Shown here piece by piece: positions 1-11,225 of a stretch of 64,000 nucleotides of DNA. The notes below the pieces were generated by a model. It was not told the DNA's origin, ran no database searches, and was given only the letters and a program-made list of their open reading frames with translations. The first letter of the stretch is position 1. Each line of letters opens with the position of its first letter. The translations under genes and the position numbers were made by a program. Origin of the DNA: Gnetum montanum (lineage: Eukaryota > Streptophyta > Gnetopsida > Gnetales > Gnetaceae); assembly GCA_015680685.1 (NCBI GenBank), contig MNCI01012718.1, positions 949,651-1,013,650 on the forward strand, written 5' to 3'.

Positions 1-376
1 CTGTATGTTGCAAGGTTTATCATAAAGTTCGTCTTCATTGTCGTACACAAATGTGTGCTTAGGTACAATTTGCTCGAATAAAGATCCGTTCACTCTATGA
101 CTCTTACTGCAGGCACACAGGAATTATTCTACCTCTGGAATGGTAAAACTATAAGAGTTTAGCTAAGGGTCTAAGTCTAACTACTTGAACAAGGAAAGCC
201 GCCTCTTATTTATAGACAATGCAACAGGATGCAATATCGCAGGGCGGATGCAATATCGTGGATGCAATATTACGGGGCTGATGCAATATCGCAGATGCAA
301 TATTGCAGGGCTGATGCAATATCGCAAATGTGATATTGCGTACGCAATATCCCATAAACGATATCATGGCTCATCA
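1..376 (-). mobile_element. Partial LTR, family B, running off the left edge
   Basis: On the minus strand this starts TGATGAGCC at 376 and continues off the window. It matches the first part of the solo LTR at 61651-62420, including the TATA region (CCTCTTATTTATA on the plus strand near 202-214) and the AATAAAGA-type downstream segment. There is no polypurine tract next to the start, so it is a 5' LTR or a solo LTR rather than a 3' LTR. The U3 holds a tandem array of ATGCAATATCGC-like units at about 229-345. It appears to have inserted into element A0. Confidence 0.75.
229..345 (-). repeat. Alternating 19/14-bp tandem repeat in U3 of LTR B
   Basis: Units beginning ATGCAATATCGC or ATGCAATATTGC alternate in length 19, 14, 19, 14, 19, 14 bp, that is a 33-bp super-unit repeated about three times, followed by degenerate copies. 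The core is related to the palindrome GCGATATCGC seen in all family A and B LTRs. Confidence 0.8.
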
Positions 377-878
377 ATAGGTGAGTTAGAAAAATTTTTT
401 ATTTCTAAATTTCATAAGAAGGGAGTTGTTGCCAATTTTTCTTTGTAGCTAAGAGCTCTAACACTCCAATTTCTAGCACCCATAACTTACTCATTATTGT
501 CCTAATTTGCATGATTTTCAAATTTATGTGATCCCAAAGTGATCACCTTAGTCATGGGAGGGTGCTAGTAAGGAAAATTTGAGTTGATTTTTTTGAAATT
601 GCTAACAAATGGAAGGTATTATAGGGGTAAATTTAAGGAACATATTAAAAATTTTTAAAAGTAAACCACTCATTTGAAGGCCAAAACCACTTTAAGAAGA
701 CTTCTAATTTATCATACCACTCATTTAAAGTACTAATGGGATTTTTATTGAAAAATCTTCTAACTCTAAAATCATAATAAACTAAGAACTTCATAGGACT
801 AAGGGTATGAGTAAGGTATCAAATTATTGCTCATTTATGAGAACATTTTAGTAATTCCAAACCCTTGATTGACTGTAA
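377..878 (+). other. A0 untranslated remnant upstream of ORF2
   Basis: AT-rich non-coding sequence between the family-B LTR and the first ORF2 codons of A0. By position it corresponds to the internal leader upstream of ORF2 in A1 and A2. No convincing ORF or RNA gene is visible. The promoter-like GATATC cluster of the other copies is not found here, possibly removed or separated by the B insertion. Confidence 0.5.
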
Positions 879-3609
879 ATGGCCCCAAAAAGAGGAGCAC
901 AAGGAGAACTCCCATGACTGGTAAGCAAAAGACCATGAGGCCATGGAAGAGGACAAGTGAGCGAGTAAAATCCACAAACAAAACAAGGAAACCAAGAAGC
1001 ACAATCCTTCAGCATTCATCAACAAACTCCTACCACAAAGCAATTTTCTTAAGCAGAAGCGAATGTTCCACCAGTGCCTATCCAAGGACAACAACTTACA
1101 ATATCACCTAAATGCCTTTAGGCTATTTAGGAAAAAGCCATCATGTCAATAGTAATTGTGGAACTTAGCTTTGGTCCATTCTTGGAATTTTCTCTAGAAG
1201 CTATTAAGGCCCAACTTCAGTCATCTCCTTTATGGCATGCTCTAACAAATAATGGAGAATGGTATCTAGAGGAAACATTCTAGTTTTGGAAAAAGCAAGA
1301 ACCTGATGCTACATTCAAAATTAAAGGAATCTTAGTATCTTTCTCAGTTAAGGCAATTACAAAGGTACTAAATGTGTCTAATCAAGAAGCAAAGGTGGCA
1401 CAAATATCAACTAGATCTAACACAGACGCCAGGAAGCTGTGGGTACAGTGGGCATATGACAAGAAAGATAAAGAATACAACAAAATGACTACAAAAGAAA
1501 AGATCTATTTCAAAATTGGCACTTATCACCTGTTTTCTACCAAAAGACTAAATATAATCTCTACATATGCGGTTAGAAGGAGTGTAATATTAATGGGAAA
1601 ATTCAATGCAAACATTGCTCACTTCTACTTCATAGAAATCTAAAGCAGTTTGAAGAAAAGAAGGTAGGGAAGTTAACACTTCCATTCCCATGCCTTCTTC
1701 AAAAGTTATGTAAATGGGTTGGTATCCATGGTTATACAAATGATGCATCAAGAAAGGCATAAAATGCTTCCTATGCCAAAATGCTCAAGGTAGTGCCTCC
1801 CAAAAAGGACCAATTAGAAGAAAAACTAGGCACTGAGGAGACTACCCAATCCATAGGATAACAGCAACAACAACCACAAGTTCCACCACAATTGCCATAA
1901 TATTATAGGTCTTCAAGGAGTCATTTATAGCAAATTGCAAAAACCATTGGTTGGGGAAGTAGGGAAGAGGCCAATTTATTTAAAGTTATTGATGATGTAG
2001 TCAGGAAAACCATTTCAACCAATCCTGCTAGTGGATAGATATTGTTGAAGTTAGGAGGAGAGGCCTAGTGGTCACAGTAGATTTTCAGGAATGTCGCATT
2101 GTTCCAAGTGGTGCTTGAATTAAGAGAAAGAGCCACAGTTGTGATCATGCAACACCATGATGCAGTGGGAGCTGCAGAAGTGATCATAGACCACATTAAA
2201 GAATCTTTTAATGTACCTGTTATTGCATCAACTAATATTTCTAGAGCCAAGATAATCAAATGATAATTGGTACCTCTATGACTCCTACAGAACATGAAGA
2301 TGTGTTGGATAGACTATTGCAGACATGACAAATTATAACAAATGTATTTGATATTCCTAGTGATATCACTAACACATATTCTAAATTAATAACCACAAAA
2401 GAAAAATTAATCATGGTTGAAATGAGGGAAGAACATGCTAAGAATGAGCTTCACAGATTACAAAAAGAGCTTGTAGTCCTAAGGGAAGAAAGGAGAGATC
2501 TAACTTTGTTCATATCACTAGATTAGATTGAACAATTTAGAATTAAGTAGATCAATTTCCTTATTAAGAGCAATAACGATATACTAGATGAGAAAGAAAA
2601 GGTAGTATGGAATGCTTCAGTAGTTGAAGCCTAATCATATGTCCATGTCAAAGCATTTGCTGCCTTACAAGAAGAAAATAAACAATTCGTTGTAGACAAC
2701 ATGATGTTGACCATAGTAGAAAAGAAGAAAAACAATCTAGAAGAAAGTATTCATCAGTTTAGAGAGCAACTAATGAGGGTCAACCAAGATATGAGACACC
2801 TCACAAGAGAAAAAAAAACCCTTTCTATGAAGAAGGTACACACCATTAGATAGAAATCAGCTATTGAAATTAGCGTGTAGAAAAATGAGGCGAAGAAACA
2901 TAAAAGGCTCAAAGAACACTTCCGAGAACAAGTGGGTATGTATAAACAAATAAATGAAAAAGAGATCTAGATGGAAAAGGCCAAAATTAGTTCAATTGTA
3001 GCACAAAATCTTGATTGGCAATCCATCTTAGACAGCATTGCCTAGACCTATTAAGTGGAAGTGAAAAACAAAGACCTACAATTAGAAGACTTAATAGAAT
3101 ACATGACATTAGCAAACCTCTGATCTGCTAATCTAGCCTTGTTAATAGTAGGTAGGCCCAAAAATGAACTAGAACAGCAAGTAGTAGCCACTTATGCTTT
3201 ATATGAGAAGGAGTTTATAGATAGAAAAGATTCTCTACAAAAAATTCAAGTAACAAACTCAAAACTAGAAGCAGTTAAGGTTGGCTATGAGGGGTAAAAG
3301 GATGTAGCAAAAAATTTGGCAAGAAGATTAACGAACTATCATGAACTCAAAGAAAAAGCTAGAGCTTTTGAAGAAGAGCAACAATAGTTTGTGGCGTGGT
3401 ACATTAAAGCCAATGAGATGTTTCTACAACTACCATCTTCATGGAACGTGTCGAATCCATCAAACATTGGTTCATTAGCATGGATGGGCCACAATCCAAG
3501 AATGGAAGAAGAGAAGTTGCAAGCACTCTTAAATAAGTACCAATTTGAAAAGCTTAATGACAAGGGGAGAAAAACTATGGAAGAGCCACCTTCACCTAGA
3601 ACAACATAA
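879..3609 (+). pseudogene. A0 ORF2 remnant (family A accessory protein)
   Basis: This is the oldest-looking of three copies of the family A second ORF. It aligns with A2 ORF2 from an ATG at 879 through a segment containing YFKIGTYHLF to a C-terminal coiled-coil-rich half ending near 3609. Frame is broken by an indel and by many in-frame TAG/TAA codons. It retains residues lost in the other copies: near 1400 it reads a glutamine where A1 and A2 have TAG. The N-terminal half resembles the plant domain called 'putative plant transposon protein' by general pattern only. The function is unknown. It is a pseudogene. Confidence 0.65.
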
Positions 3610-3806
3610 GGGTACATTCAACCTTGCCAAATTTAGTTTTTCATTCTTTATCAAAGTTGTCATGTCATGTGTTCATTTTTGTAAACTTCACTGTGACACT
3701 AAAGAGTCATGTATATAGAAGTCAGTGTCACATAGATATACCTTCCAATTTTGTAAGGAACTCCATTCTCATTTTGTTTTAACCCTAGGACATGTTTTTA
3801 GTCAAT

Positions 3807-3816
3807 CGTGGGGGTA
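3807..3816 (+). other. Polypurine tract of A0
   Basis: CGTGGGGGTA lies directly before the 3' LTR start TGATAAATC. The equivalent positions are CATGGGGGTA in A1 (minus) and CATGGAGGTA in A2. It is the plus-strand primer site for reverse transcription. Confidence 0.75.
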
Positions 3817-4621
3817 TGATAAATCAAAAAATTTCAAGCCAACAATATCATATCTATGTATCTTAGCATATGTTATTGTATAAATGATATTGCGAGGTGT
3901 GTGCTAGCCTATATAAGCAACACTTGGGTGCAGAGATCTGTAGTAGATTTCATAGCCTAGTAATAGAACTCTTTTAGTTTGTTTTCTTGAATTCAGTACT
4001 TAGCAGTGTGTGCTTGCAGTGTGATGTTTTATAATTGAATAGAATCTTTATTCGAGTGTGATGTACTTGGACATGTTACATGACTGACAATAAAGATCGA
4101 GATTACTCTACATCATTACAACAATTTTTGTAGCTAATGTTTACCATTCCTTGCAATTTACTTTTAATGTCATTAAGCGGAATGAGTATGACTAATCTCA
4201 AGTACATAAGTGTAACTACTTGGTAACCCAATAGTACTATCACTTGGTACACCTAGTAGTGTAGTACTTGGTAATCCCAGTAGTAGTTGCACGAAGTCCA
4301 AGGTGTGACTGGAAGATTAGAATCAGCTACTGATCACATAGGCTAGTTTAGATTTGTTTTACTATCACTTAGATTTAGAAACCCTTACTTTTACTTCATG
4401 TTTACTAGGATCTTAATGGCCAATACAACATCAATATTATATACCTCATCATGAGTTAAACCATATGCACTAATTTTACTAGCTCACGTGGGAAGATAAC
4501 AATTATGATGCTAACTAATTACTAGTATAATCACATTGCCTTATCTACAGAGTTTGACCGCAATTGTGCGTGAACACTTGTATCTTATATGGTTGGGTGT
4601 TGGATACTCCACCACTCATCA
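3817..4621 (+). mobile_element. 3' LTR of A0 (family A)
   Basis: 805 bp running from TGATAAATC to ACTCATCA. The order of landmarks matches the other family A LTRs: decayed GATATC motifs, the AATAAAGATCGAGATTAC segment near 4090, the CTTGGTAA repeats, and the terminal CACTCATCA. The immediate right flank is LINE sequence, so A0 probably inserted into a LINE. Confidence 0.8.
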
Positions 4622-5124
4622 ACTATTGATTCTAGTGTGAGATGCTCCTTTATGACTATCTCCCAAAGTTTCATAGTATGGCTCATTAGCTTGATTCTTC
4701 TATAGTTTGCACAATTTTGTACATCTCCTTTACTTTTGTAAATGAAAACAACAGAGCTTTTTCTCCAATTTTTGGACATTTTTCTATCCTTCAAAATTTT
4801 GTTAAATAATTGTATCAACCAGGAAATTACTATATCTTCCCACACTTTCCAAGCTTCTATAGGAATATTATCTAGTCCAATAGCTTTTCCATTTTTCATC
4901 TTTAATAAGGATATATTTAACTTAGAGAAGGAAAGCTCATTAACCAAATGAAAATTTAGTTCTTCTTTTTGGATGTCTTCTCTTGAAAATTTTTTATTTA
5001 ATAATTCTAGAAAATAATTTTTCCACTTATCCAAAATTGCATTTTCTTTTACAAAAATTCTTTCATTTACTTCCTTAATGCATTTGACATGATCAATGTC
5101 CTTATACTTCTTATTTCTAATCGT
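4622..5124 (-). pseudogene. LINE reverse-transcriptase fragment
   Basis: Read on the minus strand, this encodes a non-LTR reverse-transcriptase segment with a KNGKAIGLDNIP block, a WR-S-V--IYKSKGD block and a CANYRRIKLMSHTMKLWE block. This pattern is typical of RTE/L1-like plant LINEs. The catalytic FADD region lies beyond the break and is missing. The fragment is fused in frame to family-A sequence upstream (5125-5394) and to LTR sequence downstream, giving a 269-codon chimeric ORF (4585-5394) that is not a real gene. The 3' part of the LINE may lie left of A0, outside the window. Confidence 0.75.
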
Positions 5125-5453
5125 GTAGGGGCTCATTGTCATCTTGTAAGTTATGTCTTCCTGTGTTGGGATGACCTTGCTTTTGTTTATGTTTATAAGA
5201 AACCCCCACTTCAGGTTGTGTACTTCAATCTTCATCGTCATATAGTTTGTTGGTTCTCCAATGAACTTCCTCACTAAGTGTGGCATTATTGTAATCTTGT
5301 AGGAGAGGCATTGTTGTGAAGTTATGTGTGAATTTATATGTGACTTTTTATAATTATTTCTTTCTAAAAGATATATCGTTAAGTCCTTATACAATGACCT
5401 TGTATGATATAACTAATCTAGATAACTAGCATCGTCCCTGACAACGGTGCCAT
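5125..5453 (-). mobile_element. Extra 5' internal fragment of family A (PBS plus leader)
   Basis: Beyond the A1 3' LTR the minus strand continues with a PBS-like TGGCACCGTTGTCAGGGAC (about 5434-5452) and the same leader and gag-start sequence found after the A1 5' LTR (13020-13350). The match stops at about 5125, where LINE sequence begins. This makes an LTR-internal-LTR-internal arrangement, as expected from unequal recombination or a tandem insertion. Confidence 0.8.
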
Positions 5454-6290
5454 TGATGAGTGGCGAGGTACCCCTACACTCAACCATACAAATACGAGCA
5501 TTACACGCATGATCCGGTCGAACTCCGTAGACGGACTAGTTGTGGCATCCAGAAAGTTAGCCTTAGGTCGCAATTCATTGTCTTCCCACTTGGACTAGTA
5601 TTAGCTTTGTCACGTATGGTTTAGTCTAGAGTGAGGTGTATGATGGGTTTCTAATCTAATGCTACTCCTAAAGACAGTGGAAAGTAACATTAACTAAGAT
5701 AGGAGAGAAGGGTGAGAGAATCTAACTAGCCTAAGTGCGATGAGCATCCGTTCCTTGATTATTCATACACATCTTGGACTTCATGCACAACTACCACTAG
5801 GATTACCAAGCGCAGATCCTAGGTATGCTACTAGGTTACCAAGTAGTCACACTTAAATGCTCGTAATCAAGTCGTACTCATTCCTCTTTTTAACGTGAGT
5901 GTAAGGGTGAGAGAGTATTAACTAGGAAAGCAGTAAATAACAATAAAAATTAAATAATTAATTAATTAAACTAAGTAAATGCTACAATGATGAAGTAATC
6001 TCGATCTTTATTTCCGGTCATGTGCGTGTCCAAGTACGTCACACTCGAATAAGGATGCCATACAATTACAATCATCACACTGCAGGCATACACTGGGAAA
6101 TAATTCTAACTCTAAGAAGGGAAAACTATAAGAGTTTGGGTAAGGAACTAAAAACTAACTCATAAACTCATTTGTCTACCTCTTATTTATAGATGAGGAG
6201 ATAGGTTGCGATATCGCGTATGTGATATCACGGCTGGGCATGCAATATCACATATGTGATATCACGGTCGCCCCAAATGATGACTCATCA
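5454..6290 (-). mobile_element. 3' (shared) LTR of A1
   Basis: 837 bp, starting TGATGAGTCATCA at 6290 and ending CACTCATCA at 5454 on the minus strand. It is preceded by a polypurine tract and followed by a PBS, so it acts as 3' LTR of A1 and as 5' LTR of the truncated unit at 5125-5453. The U3 contains several GATATC/GATATCGC motifs (6205-6265) just upstream of the TATTTATA box seen on the plus strand at 6182-6192. Confidence 0.85.
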
Positions 6291-6300
6291 TACCCCCATG
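6291..6300 (-). other. Polypurine tract of A1
   Basis: Minus-strand CATGGGGGTA immediately before the LTR start. It matches the tracts of A0 and A2. Confidence 0.75.
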
Positions 6301-6455
6301 ACTGAATAAAAACTCATCCTCGAGATATAGTGATTACACAGTGGATAGGTATGGGATTATTAGATGGGAAAATGGGATTATGCCACAGTGTGGAATGAAA
6401 AACAAATGAAGACAAAACACAAAGAATGTTCTACATCTACAAAAATGGGTGGAAC

Positions 6456-9243
6456 TCATGTAGTTCCAAGTGGCGGTGGCTCCTCCATTGGTGCTTTCCC
6501 TTTGTCTCGTACTCCAAGCTTTGAAACTTGATGGCATTGAAGTATGGCCTAGAGCTTCTCCTCTTTGGTCTACGGGTCTTGTGCTATCCATGCTAATGTT
6601 CCAATTTTTGACAGAGTCGACACTTCCCATGGACAAGGTAGTTGCAGAAACATTTGATTGGCTTTGACATACTAAGCCGCGAACACCCACCATTCCTTGT
6701 CATAGGCTCTGGCTTTATCCTTGTATTCTTGAAAATCTGCTAGCCATTGAGCCAAATCTACTGTGACATCTTTCTATCCTTGGTAGCTCATCTTTACCAC
6801 CTCAAGTTTAGAATTTGCAACTTCCAATTTTTCCAACAGCTTCTTACGCTTTGTAAATTCTGCTTCATATTTGATGTGGGTGGTTGCTACCTACTGCTCA
6901 AGCTCTATCCTTGGGAGCTTTTCTGTTAACATGGCAAGGTTGGCATACCTCAGATTTGCCAACTCTATGTATTCCATCAGATCTTGAATCTGCAGGTCCT
7001 GGCTCTTAACTTCTGTTTGGTGGGCGAAGGCATATGTGTCCAATATGGCTCGCTAATCAGTGTGTTGAGCATTGATAACGTTGATCTGGGCCTTGGCCAT
7101 ATAGATCTCCTTCTCAAGGATTTTTTTGTACATCCCCACCTGATCTCAAAAGTGCTCCTTCAGCTTCTCATGTTGTTTAGCCTCATTTTGCCACACGCTT
7201 ATTTCAATGGTTGTCTTTTGACGAATCACACGTACCTCCTCCATTGAGAGGGTTCGGTTCTCCCTATCTAAGCAGCTTATGTCTTGGTTGACCCAGATGA
7301 ATTGTTCTCGCAACTGATGAAACTGTTCCTTGAGAACGTTCTTCTGCTTCTCCATAGTGGTCAACTGAAGGTTGTCAGCAGCAAGCTATTTATTTTCTTC
7401 CTATAAGGCATTGAGTGATTTAAGATGTGCATGAGTTTGCACCTGTGCTGCGGAGGCATCCCAAACAACCTTCTCTTTTTCATCAACCACCTTTTTATTC
7501 TCCGCTATTAGCTTGGTTAGTTACTCAGTTCTAAAATTATCTAGCTGGTCTGTGGGAACAAATTGCAGAGGGTCCCGCTGTGCTGCTTGTAGGGCCACGA
7601 GCTGCTCTTGTAATTTCTGCACTTCTACTTTCGCATGCTCGACCCTCGCTTCTGTAAGACCAGCTTTCCCTTTGTGGAAATGAGGTCTGACTGAATTGCC
7701 GTAACATCCTAAGGGATGTCAAACAGGGACATCATTACTTACCCTGTTTGAAGCAATCAATCAAGCGCATCCTCATGTTCCACATGAGTCATTGAGGTTT
7801 TGACCAGAGTTTGAGCATCCCATGCTCCTGTGAGATCTATCGGTGGCACAATAGGTACATTTAAAGATTCTTTGATATGGTCTACGACCACTTCTACAGC
7901 TCCCACGACATCCTGGTGTTGCATGACCACCACAGTGGCCCCTTCACCAGTCTCTAATTGCACCTAGAAAGATGCCACGTTCTCTAAGATCTGTTGTGAC
8001 CATCTACTTTCCCCTCCTCCTGTGTGAATAGACATTTTTTCCCTTGTGCGATCCAAAGAAACAATAGGCTGAATGACATCGTCAATGATGCGGAAGAGGT
8101 TTGTGTCATCATGACTTCCCCAACTGACCATCTCAACGATGGTTCTAAGATGGCTCATCAATGATCTATAGTCTTGCGGCGGCGGTGACTGATCCTGGCC
8201 TGTGCTGGGCCCTGCTTCCTATTGTCGGCTGGGTCCTTTGCTTGGAGGTTTGCTAGGTCCTGCAAGTTGAGTTGCAGTTGATCTAGCCGTCTGTTCTTCT
8301 TCTTCTTCCAGTCCCAGTGTCTCACCAGTGATTTTCCTTACATCTAGTAGTTTTAATAGTGTAGCATAGGAAGCATCTTGGGCTTTTTAGAGGACATCAT
8401 TGGTGTACCCCCGAATACCAGCACATCGGCAAAGCTTTCTGATAAGACAAGGGAAAGGCAACGCCATCTTCCCTATCTTCCGTTCCTCAAATCACCTCAG
8501 GATCTCTGTTAAATATAGATGGGGCAGGTTAGCGTTAATCTTTCCCATCAGCACTGCACATCCTCTTGCCGCATATGTTGATATTCTTTTTAAACCATTT
8601 GTGGGGAAGAGGTGATATGTTCCAATTTAAAGTAAATCCTCTCTTCTGTTGTCAGCTCACCAAATGTTTTATCTTTGCCATAAGCCTTTTCCAACCAATC
8701 CCGTTGCACATCGGGGTTAGAATGGGTGGATAACTAAGCAGCTTTGGGCCCTATATTCGGAAGGTTTAACACTTCCGAAATGGCTTGCGCAGAGAAATCA
8801 ACTATCACACCACAAACGTTGACGGTGGTGCCTTGCTCCCTATTGGGCCAGAATTGGTACGTCTCCCCTAGGTACCAGGCACCGCTTTCAAAGAGGACAG
8901 GCCATAAGGGAGATCCCTTGAGGTGATCCCTAACAACCTTAGCAGCGAACTATGAAAATGATTCAAATTTTAATTCCACAATCACCACAGTGAATGTGGA
9001 CTTCTCGTGGATGGCCTGAACACAATCTTGGGGCAAAGTGAGATGTTGTCCCTATTCAGGCGCAGCAGTAGCTCCTCCTTTTGCTCACCTGGATTGTATG
9101 GTAGGAGGATCCTCTTGATGAATGCTAAATGATTGTTCCTCCTATACTACATGTTGTCTGGCAGGGTCTTGTCTTTCACCTCTTCGAGATCGTTTGCTTC
9201 CACCTTGAGTAGGACCTTTCTGTTATCCACGTTTCAGGGCCAT
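6456..9243 (-). pseudogene. A1 ORF2 (family A accessory protein), disrupted
   Basis: About 929 codons from ATG (9243) to TGA (6456), homologous over its length to A2 ORF2. The N-terminal third has a basic start followed by a domain with the segment ERIYFKLEHI. The C-terminal half is heptad-like and rich in E, K and Q (about 6700-7700), consistent with coiled coil. It is broken by several in-frame TAG/TAA/TGA codons and indels. One TAG, near 8732, is shared with A2, where A0 has glutamine. A likely 3' splice site (TTGCAG) sits directly before the ATG, with a GTAAGC donor about 65 bp upstream. No enzymatic motif is visible and the function is unknown. Confidence 0.65.
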
Positions 9244-9718
9244 CTGCAATCACACGGGCCAAGCGTTAGTAAGGTTGTTTTTGAAGTTAAGTTATACCTT
9301 ACTGCTTACCTTAATTAATGATCTTATTTTATCCTTATGTGATATTGCCCGAAATATTGTAATAATAAGTCCATTTTACTTAGGTGGTTTCCAATTTTAA
9401 TTTCGTGGTGTACCTAAGGATTAAATGATTTTTTGGGACAATTATTCTAAGTGTTATAGCTAATTACCCTAAATGATGTCCTTTGGGCGATGATAAATTC
9501 CAAAAAATTTAGGTGCTTTTCGGCAAGTGTCCCTCCCCCATGACTAAGCTGAACACTCCGGGTTCAAACAGGTTCAAACGGAATTAAAATCGGAGTACCA
9601 GCGAGCGAGATAGAGGTTGAAAAGCAAGGGTCGCTCAATCGCAAGTCGTGCAGAAAAAATTCAAAAACTCCCCCACATGAATGGCAAAAAATGATGCTAA
9701 GTGTTGCGGGTGAGGGGG

Positions 9719-9835
9719 GGGGTCACCTATTTATAGGGTTGGAGGGACGTGCTATCGTGTACGAGACATCGCGTACGCGATATTGCGTCGGCTGTGATAT
9801 CGCGTCTGCGATATCTCAGCCTTAGTAAGATTGGG
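9719..9835 (-). promoter_or_regulatory. Internal promoter-like block upstream of A1 ORF2
   Basis: On the minus strand a cluster of GATATCGC-type palindromes (9760-9830) lies just upstream of a TATA-like CTATAAATAGG (9726-9736). This copies the layout of the family A LTR U3. ORF2 starts about 480 bp downstream. The equivalent block in A2 is 18940-19025. It suggests a separate transcript for ORF2. Confidence 0.6.
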
Positions 9836-11225
9836 CATCCCCACAAAAAATACCGAATTTTTGAAGATTTTCTTGAAATCAACATTGTAAATTTAGGACA
9901 TTGGGATATTGTTAAGGGATTCTAAGGTAATTAGATGGTTTTGAAGGCACGAATAATTATGATCTATGGGTTTTTACCAATAAAACTTCAGATGGGAGAA
10001 AAAGGCTATGTAATGGTACATAGGAATGTTGAAATTCAGAGGGATAATAGTAGGGAAAGAATGTTATGAAAAATTATGCTAAGGGTAAGAAATGGTGTGT
10101 GTGAGCTATGTCATAAGTGAATATCACAAAAGATTACACAAGTGGGTCCTCCCCAAAGCAGGTTCTTACCTATAATGCCCTTGTGTAACCACACTTAAAG
10201 TGTCCATGGGCACTAGAAGGGTTAAATGTAATCTGCACCGATTCTACAAAACACACACATGTAAATATCACTGGAATGAGGTAATAATTCTATGTTACAC
10301 ACAACACGAGCTACAATTACACGAATAGTGAGATGAGATGAAGTATATAAAGGAATTGTAGAGATTGGGACATGAGGTAATTGACCAAGGACACAGTGAA
10401 TCCTGCGTGTAAAGCATGATTAACGTGTCATTAACCTGTCATTCCAAGATCAAGACCAAGTCCATTCCTCTAATCAGTGACATCACATTATTTCATCGCA
10501 TGATGAGAAACTATGAGAGTACCATAACAACAAGGCATATGATCACTTGGTGTTTTATTCAAGGGAGGAGTGACTTTTGTTTTGTGGCACTTTTCTTTTC
10601 TTTTCTTTTCTTTTTTTCTTCTCTTTTCTCTTTTTCACTTTACTAAAACTAGAGAAACCGCCAACCTTTAGGCATGGATGCATGTCTTTCCAGTGGGACC
10701 CCCTAGAACAACATTTGATTTTGAGTGCCCTTTTGATTACTCTTACTCCCATTTTTCGTTAGATCTACAAGGATCTTAGTACAACCATGTTGCATGACAA
10801 CTTCCACATACGTCACCAAAGAGAATCTGCGAGTCCCCTTGATGTCACACCCTAATCACTTCCTCTTGGTCCATCCTTCTTCATTCTAGGTACAATGAAC
10901 ACAAAATTAAATTTAAGTTTTTTTAAAAAAATGTCAAGAATATCACTGTACCCTCGAACAGAACCTCTTATTTGTAGAGTGGATGAGTGGGTGTAATGGA
11001 CACACTGTTCCAAATAATTGATCGATCGAGACTTGACAACTTAGAACACACCTCAACCAACAATCCACATGAGTGTTTTATTCGTAGATGAGATTACTTA
11101 TAAAAAAAATACTAAAAATACAAAAAGATAAAAAAGATAAAACAAGAAATTGAAAAATGAAAAACTAGAAAACAAAAAGTTGTAAAATTAAAGAAAATAA
11201 AAATGGTTATTAATCCTGCTTGTTA
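9836..11225 (-). other. Non-coding middle of A1 between gag and the ORF2 promoter
   Basis: AT-rich sequence, matched in reverse by A2 17555-18930. It contains a pyrimidine run with repeated TTTTC units (10590-10635). No conserved ORF of useful length and no polymerase motif is visible. The short ORF at 10416-10646 is antisense and is not preserved as coding sequence. Confidence 0.6.

Noticed and set aside
8161-9320. Short plus-strand ORFs opposite A1 ORF2
   Set aside because: They are the reverse complement of the ORF2 coding region, whose protein is shared with A2 and A0.
10416-10646. Small ORF in A1 with a partner at 18126-18356
   Set aside because: It lies antisense in the non-coding middle of family A. 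Similarity is only what the DNA identity of A1 and A2 predicts.
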